A stretch of DNA of 64,000 bases from JACVRW01 sp963803085. Its GTDB lineage: Bacteria; Actinomycetota; Thermoleophilia; Solirubrobacterales; Thermoleophilaceae. The stretch spans positions 310,001-374,000 of the forward strand of contig CAWDLE010000010.1 in assembly GCA_963803085.1 (NCBI GenBank), given 5' to 3'. Position 1 is the first letter of the stretch. Each line of letters opens with the position of its first letter. Of this stretch, positions 60,474-64,000 are shown in pieces. Both the position numbers and the translations under genes were made by a program. The notes under the pieces are model-generated. The model did no database searches and was not told the DNA's origin. It saw only the letters and a list, made by a program, of their open reading frames with translations.

Positions 60474-61874
60474 TCAGAACTGGAAGTAGATGAACGGGGC
60501 CACGCCCTGTTGCCCGACCGCCGCGTCGGCCACCACGATAAGCGCACCCACGGCCAGGCCCTGCACCACCACCGGCCGCGCCACGAACCAGGCCTCGGCC
60601 TGGCGCCACCAGTCCGGTGGCAGCAGCTGGATCGCCACCGAGGCCACCACGAGCAGGACCAGAGGAAGGGTCACGAGCGGCGACGGCCCCGAGAGGCCGA
60701 GGCCGCCCAGAATGTCGAACGCCGTGGCGAGATCGGGCGCGCGGAAGAACACCCACGCGACGCAGACCACGTTGAACGTCACGACCCAGGCCACCCACGC
60801 CGGGATCCGAACGCGGCTGTGGCGCTCCCTGATCCAGCGCTCCGCCGAGAGTCCGACGCCGTGGATGCCGCCCCAGAGCACGAAGGTCCACGACGCCCCG
60901 TGCCAAAGCCCGCCGAGCAGCATGGTGATCATCACGTTACGGAACGTCTTCAGGCGCCCCTCGCGGCTGCCGCCCAGCGGGATGTAGAGGTAGTCGCGCA
61001 GCCAGCGCGACAGGGTCATGTGCCAGCGCCGCCAGAAGTCCCGGAGGGAGAGGGCGAGGTAGGGGCGGTTGAAGTTCTGCGGCAGCTGGTAGCCGAGCAG
61101 CAGCGCGAGCCCGATTGCCATGTCCGTGTAGCCGGAGAAGTCGCAGTAGATCTGCGCGGCGAATGCGTAGAACGCGAGCGTGATCTCGGCGCCGGAGTGG
61201 GCCGCGGGGTCGTTGTAGACGGGATCGACCACGCGCCGCGCCAGCTCGTCGGCGATCACTGTCTTCTTGAGCAGGCCGCCGACGATCAGGAAGATCGCCG
61301 GCCCGGCCAGCACGGCTCGCGGATCGCGAGGCGTGCGCAGCTGCGGGAGCAGCTCGTTCGCCCGCACGATCGGTCCGGCCACGAGGTGCGGGAAGAACGC
61401 CTGGAGTATCGCCACGTCGACCAGCGAGGCGGCGGGCGTCTCGCCGCGGTAGACGTCCACCACGTACGAGATCGCCTGGAAGGTGAAGAACGAGATCCCG
61501 ATCGGAAGCACGATCTGGACCAGCGGGATCGACGAGCCGAGGCCGATCGAGTCGAGCGCGTTGTCCGTCTCGGAGACGAAGAAGCTCAGGTACTTGAAGA
61601 CCGCAAGCAGGCCGAGGTCGAAGGCCACAGCCGCGATCAGCGCGCGCTTGCGGGTGACCGCGGACGGGGTGCGCGCGATCACCTGCGCCGCCACCGTGTT
61701 CACGACGCTGGACGCGATCAGCAGCAGCACCCAGCGCCAATCGATCCAACCGTAGAAGAAGTACGACGCCGCGAGGATGAACGGCCGCCAGGCGCTCGGG
61801 TGCGGCATCAGCGCCCAGGACAGGACGAACACGACCACGAAGAAGGCCGCGAACTCGATCGTCGGGAAGCTCAC
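60474..61874 (-). CDS. MBOAT-family O-acyltransferase (AlgI/DltB/PatA-like)
   Basis: A 466-residue integral membrane protein with about eleven helices. MBOAT landmarks are present: YDFSGYTDMAIG-like QIYCDFSGYTDMAIGLALLLG, NFNRPYLALSLRDFWRRWHMTLSRWLRDYLYIPLGG (quoted in parts: LRDFWRRWHMTLSRWLRDY), and the active-site His in LLGGLWHGASW at about residue 324. It transfers acyl groups from the cytosol to the outside. Start ATG 61874 overlaps the upstream TGA (ATGA). It is the core of the operon 58211-63123. Confidence 0.93.
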   Translation of the reverse strand: MSFPTIEFAAFFVVVFVLSWALMPHPSAWRPFILAASYFFYGWIDWRWVLLLIASSVVNTVAAQVIARTPSAVTRKRALIAAVAFDLGLLAVFKYLSFFVSETDNALDSIGLGSSIPLVQIVLPIGISFFTFQAISYVVDVYRGETPAASLVDVAILQAFFPHLVAGPIVRANELLPQLRTPRDPRAVLAGPAIFLIVGGLLKKTVIADELARRVVDPVYNDPAAHSGAEITLAFYAFAAQIYCDFSGYTDMAIGLALLLGYQLPQNFNRPYLALSLRDFWRRWHMTLSRWLRDYLYIPLGGSREGRLKTFRNVMITMLLGGLWHGASWTFVLWGGIHGVGLSAERWIRERHSRVRIPAWVAWVVTFNVVCVAWVFFRAPDLATAFDILGGLGLSGPSPLVTLPLVLLVVASVAIQLLPPDWWRQAEAWFVARPVVVQGLAVGALIVVADAAVGQQGVAPFIYFQF

Positions 61875-62215
61875 TGCGGGCGGCTGCGCAGATGCTCATC
61901 GAGCGTCTCGCGCACCCAGCGCCGCTCATCGGCGCTCGCCATGCGGTAGCGCCCCAGCAGCTCCTTCTGCTTGTCGAGCGGCAGTCCTGAGATCTCCCAG
62001 CGAACCGCCAGCCGCTCGAACAGAAGCTCGGCACGGCGCTGCCAGCGGTCCTCGGCGGAGGCGGCCGGCTTCGAGTCGAGCTGCTCGAGCTGGCGCCGTG
62101 TCCCGGCGCTCAGCTCGTCCCGCAGCGTGAGCACGTTCCCCTCCGGGTCGCGGTAATCAGTTGTGCTCGCGGGCGCGCCCGGCCCCTGCGCGCGCCTGCG
62201 CGAACGACGTCCCAT
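61871..62215 (-). CDS. hypothetical protein of the MBOAT operon
   Basis: A 114-residue soluble, charged protein without signal or helix spans. An N-terminal Arg-rich stretch (GRRSRRRAQG) is followed by TTDYRDPEGNVLTLRDELS and then a helical tail. No family is recognised. It sits between the cyclic-nucleotide-binding gene (nine bases upstream) and the MBOAT gene (ATGA overlap), so it is probably made together with them. A DUF-type regulator or accessory is possible, but nothing in the sequence says so. Confidence 0.7.
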   Translation of the reverse strand: MGRRSRRRAQGPGAPASTTDYRDPEGNVLTLRDELSAGTRRQLEQLDSKPAASAEDRWQRRAELLFERLAVRWEISGLPLDKQKELLGRYRMASADERRWVRETLDEHLRSRPQ

Positions 62216-62224
62216 CGCGGGCGC

Positions 62225-62638
62225 TCAGCCGAGCATTGCGACGCAACGCTCCTCGACCACGGCGGCGATGCGATCGGCAACGGCGGGATTCGTCCCGGTC
62301 ATCGAGCGCATGGCCTGCTCGGTCATGACGATCACGCGCGAGGGCGAGGTGGTCACGACGGTGGCATTGCGGACGACCTTGCCAACGATGCCCATCTCCC
62401 CGAGAAAGTCGCCGGCGCCGAGCTCCGCGATGCGCTCGCCGTCGCGCATCACGTCGGCGGTTCCGTCATCGATCACGAAGAACTCGTAGGCGAACTCGCC
62501 CTGGCGCACGAGCTTGGTCCCCTCCGGGACCTCGATCTCGTCGACGTGTGGCGCGATGGCGCGACGCTCATCGCTCGAAAGCGACTCGAACAGCGGGATG
62601 GTGCGTAGCTCACTCTCCTCCATGGCAGCGATTCTCAC
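62225..62638 (-). CDS. cyclic-nucleotide-binding domain protein (CRP-like, no DNA-binding domain)
   Basis: A 137-residue single cNMP-binding domain. IPLFESLSSDERRAIAPHV, GTKLVRQGEFAYEFFVIDDGTADV and the phosphate-binding cassette LGAGDFLGEMGIVG are clear, though the cassette lacks the classical Arg-Thr/Ser-Ala pair (the sequence continues KVVRNATVV). There is no helix-turn-helix, so it acts by protein contact or as a ligand sensor. GTG 62638 overlaps the TGA of ogt (GTGA); ATG 62623 is the alternative start. Confidence 0.83.
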   Translation of the reverse strand: MRIAAMEESELRTIPLFESLSSDERRAIAPHVDEIEVPEGTKLVRQGEFAYEFFVIDDGTADVMRDGERIAELGAGDFLGEMGIVGKVVRNATVVTTSPSRVIVMTEQAMRSMTGTNPAVADRIAAVVEERCVAMLG

Positions 62639-63123
62639 GCTTTCACCGCCTCCAACGCAAGCAGGTGCCGTTTGCGCTCGAGTCCGCCGCCGTATCCGGT
62701 GAGCGCTCCAGCCGCTCCGATCACGCGGTGGCAGGGCACGATCACCGGCAGCGGGTTGCTTCCGTTGGCGGCGCCCACGGCGCGGCAGGCGCTCGGCCGG
62801 CCGATCCTCGCGGCGAGCTCCGAGTAGGTCGTGGTCGTCCCGTAGGGGATCTCGGTGAGTGCGTCCCAGACGCTCCGCTGGAAGGCGGTCCCGTGTGGCG
62901 CGAGCGGCAGCTCGAACCGCTCGAGCTCGCCCGCGAAGTACGCGTGCAGCTGCGCCTCCGCCTCGGGGAAGGGCGGCGCGTCGCTCGTCGCCGCGCTCGC
63001 CGCGCCGAACTCCACCCGGCTCAAACGGCCGTCCTCCGCGCGCAGCAGGAGCGGCCCGATCGGAGTGTCCACCGTGTGCACCTCACCCACGCTACCGCCG
63101 CCCGGAGCCCGGTCCACCGGCAT
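62635..63123 (-). CDS. ogt: methylated-DNA--[protein]-cysteine S-methyltransferase
   Basis: A DNA repair suicide enzyme that removes O6-methylguanine lesions. The acceptor motif VIVPCHRVIG holds the active Cys; the DNA-binding helix (YSELAARIGRPSACRAVG) and the family's SVWDALTEIPYGTTTTY are present. Start ATG 63123 gives 162 residues; ATG 63147 and GTG 63072 also fit. The longer start would leave under 20 bp before the divergent Ada-AlkA gene, so the promoters of the two must be compact or overlap. The operon continues into the cyclic-nucleotide and MBOAT genes. Confidence 0.9.
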   Translation of the reverse strand: MPVDRAPGGGSVGEVHTVDTPIGPLLLRAEDGRLSRVEFGAASAATSDAPPFPEAEAQLHAYFAGELERFELPLAPHGTAFQRSVWDALTEIPYGTTTTYSELAARIGRPSACRAVGAANGSNPLPVIVPCHRVIGAAGALTGYGGGLERKRHLLALEAVKA

Positions 63124-63162
63124 GTCCGAAAACCGCCAACGCGGCATGCGAGGATGGCTCTC

Positions 63163-64000
63163 GTGATAGAGGACTTCGAGCGCTGCTACCGCTTCATGCA
63201 GAGTCGCGATCCGCGCTACGACGGCTTCTTCGTCGTGGCCGTCACGTCCACGGGCGTGTACTGCCGGCCGAGCTGCCCGGCCCGGCTGCCGAGCCGCCGC
63301 AACGTACGCCTCTTCCGCAGCTCCGCGGCTGCCCAGGAGGGCGGCTTCCGAGCCTGCAAGCGCTGCGACCCCGACGCCGCGCCCGGCTCGCCGGCCTGGA
63401 ACCGCCGCGCCGACGTGGCCGGCCGTGCGGTCCGGCTGATCGCGGACGGCGCCGTGGATCGCGAGGGCGTGGGCGGCCTCGCATCACGCCTGCATTTCAG
63501 CGAGCGCCAGCTCAACCGGATACTCGTGTCCGAGCTCGGTGCCGGGCCCGTGGCGCTCGCCCGCGCGCAGCGCGCCCAGACGGCGCGTACGCTGATCCAG
63601 ACCACGGACCTGCCCTTCGCGCAGGTGGCGCTCGGCGCGGGCTTCCGCAGCGTGCGCCAGTTCAACGACACCGTGCGCGCCGTGTACGCGCGCACGCCGA
63701 CCGAGTTGCGCAGGCGCTCGCGGGCGCGGCGCCCTGCGTCGGGAGCGATCGAGCTTCGGCTCCCGTACCGCGAGCCGTTCGACGGGGCCTCGCTGGTCGC
63801 CTTCCTGGCGGCCCGCGCGATCCCGGGTGTCGAGGACGTGGAGGGATCGACCTACCGGCGCACGCTCTCGCTCGAGCACGGCGCCGGGATCGTCTCGCTC
63901 ACTCCGGCTGACGGCTTCGTCCGCTGTGAGCTGCAGCTCGACGACCTGCGCGACCTCACCGCCGCGGTGGCGCGCTCGCGGCGCCTGCTGGACCTCGACG
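63163..64000 (+). CDS. Ada-AlkA fusion: zinc/AraC regulator with 3-methyladenine DNA glycosylase (partial)
   Basis: Open to the right edge, so the end is missing; about 279 residues are visible. The Ada N-terminal domain (residues 1-80) has methyl-phosphotriester/zinc Cys ligands VYCRPSCPAR and FRACKRC. An AraC-type HTH follows (SERQLNRILVSELGAGPVAL, FAQVALGAGFRSVRQFNDTV). From about 190 the AlkA N-terminal domain begins (IELRLPYREPFDGASLVAFL). The methylguanine transferase half of true Ada is absent here, but Ogt is encoded divergently next door, so the pair splits the classical Ada functions. GTG 63163 is favoured by AGGATGG five bases upstream; ATG 63154 is in frame. Confidence 0.9.
   Translation, partial: MIEDFERCYRFMQSRDPRYDGFFVVAVTSTGVYCRPSCPARLPSRRNVRLFRSSAAAQEGGFRACKRCDPDAAPGSPAWNRRADVAGRAVRLIADGAVDREGVGGLASRLHFSERQLNRILVSELGAGPVALARAQRAQTARTLIQTTDLPFAQVALGAGFRSVRQFNDTVRAVYARTPTELRRRSRARRPASGAIELRLPYREPFDGASLVAFLAARAIPGVEDVEGSTYRRTLSLEHGAGIVSLTPADGFVRCELQLDDLRDLTAAVARSRRLLDLD

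Noticed and set aside
60267..61949. Plus-strand frame of 560 codons
   Set aside because: Antisense to the MBOAT and DUF459-like genes, which carry full motifs.
62859..63911. Plus-strand frame of 350 codons at the right edge
   Set aside because: Arg/Ala/Pro-rich; the real gene in this region is the Ada-AlkA fusion in another frame, with zinc and HTH motifs.
1..64000. CRISPR arrays, insertion sequences, integrases or phage genes
   Set aside because: Looked for regular short repeats with spacers, transposase motifs and terminal inverted repeats; none seen.

Overview
The window is about 70% G+C, almost fully coding and rich in GTG and TTG starts. Its gene content (a NucS mismatch nuclease, an F420-dependent luciferase-like oxidoreductase, two cytochrome P450s, PaoABC-type aldehyde oxidase, polyphosphate kinase 2) points to an actinomycete. 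The style resembles Thermoleophilia/Solirubrobacterales, but that rank is an inference, not a proof. There are two tRNA-Ser genes (CGA and GGA anticodons). I see no rRNA, CRISPR array, insertion sequence, integrase or phage gene. No stretch longer than 300 bases lacks a gene.

Layout. 1-16.4 kb is housekeeping and signalling: an MFS transporter fragment, a YceH-like protein, a GGDEF/HD-GYP protein, two Nudix proteins, MsrA, a P450/F420-oxidoreductase/PPK2 operon, NucS with an acyltransferase, a CsbD-like stress protein behind a sigma-B-like promoter, a PerM-like permease, a NarL-type regulator next to a universal stress protein, a subtilase, a nucleoside-sugar-type dehydrogenase, TadA, and a PAS-GGDEF-EAL protein next to tRNA-Ser(CGA). 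16.5-24.7 kb is the most unusual part: a leftward operon with a stand-alone PEP-utilizer swivel domain, an unrecognised 462-residue protein, a small winged-helix-like protein and a PPDK-like enzyme whose pyruvate/PEP-binding domain looks degenerate. It is divergent from a soluble histidine kinase with tandem GAF modules. 24.7-30 kb holds paoABC and an FAD-dependent desaturase-like enzyme. 30-40 kb is one long rightward series: 1-Cys peroxiredoxin, a PhoX/DUF839-like Tat protein, a 5'-nucleotidase, DUF2267, a universal stress protein, two FAD oxidoreductases of the GlpA/GlpB type, a zincin, a P450 and a membrane protein, ending at tRNA-Ser(GGA). 41-57 kb looks like a catabolic island for amines through gamma-glutamylation: FadR-type regulator, dimethylglycine/sarcosine dehydrogenase-like enzyme, choline-kinase-like phosphotransferase, cation/proton antiporter, amino-acid/amine permease, FGGY kinase, glutamine-synthetase-like ligase, gamma-glutamyl hydrolase, aldehyde dehydrogenase, SDR and a glutamine amidotransferase. 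57-64 kb has AlgH, then a tight leftward operon (Ogt, a cyclic-nucleotide-binding protein, an MBOAT O-acyltransferase, two SGNH hydrolases, a GST-like protein), with an Ada-AlkA fusion diverging at the right edge.

Data quality. At least eight single-base frame breaks interrupt otherwise well-conserved genes. In every case, restoring one base per break makes the gene length a multiple of three and rejoins conserved sequence, so sequencing or assembly indels are more likely than real pseudogenes. These genes are annotated as single units with the break position given.
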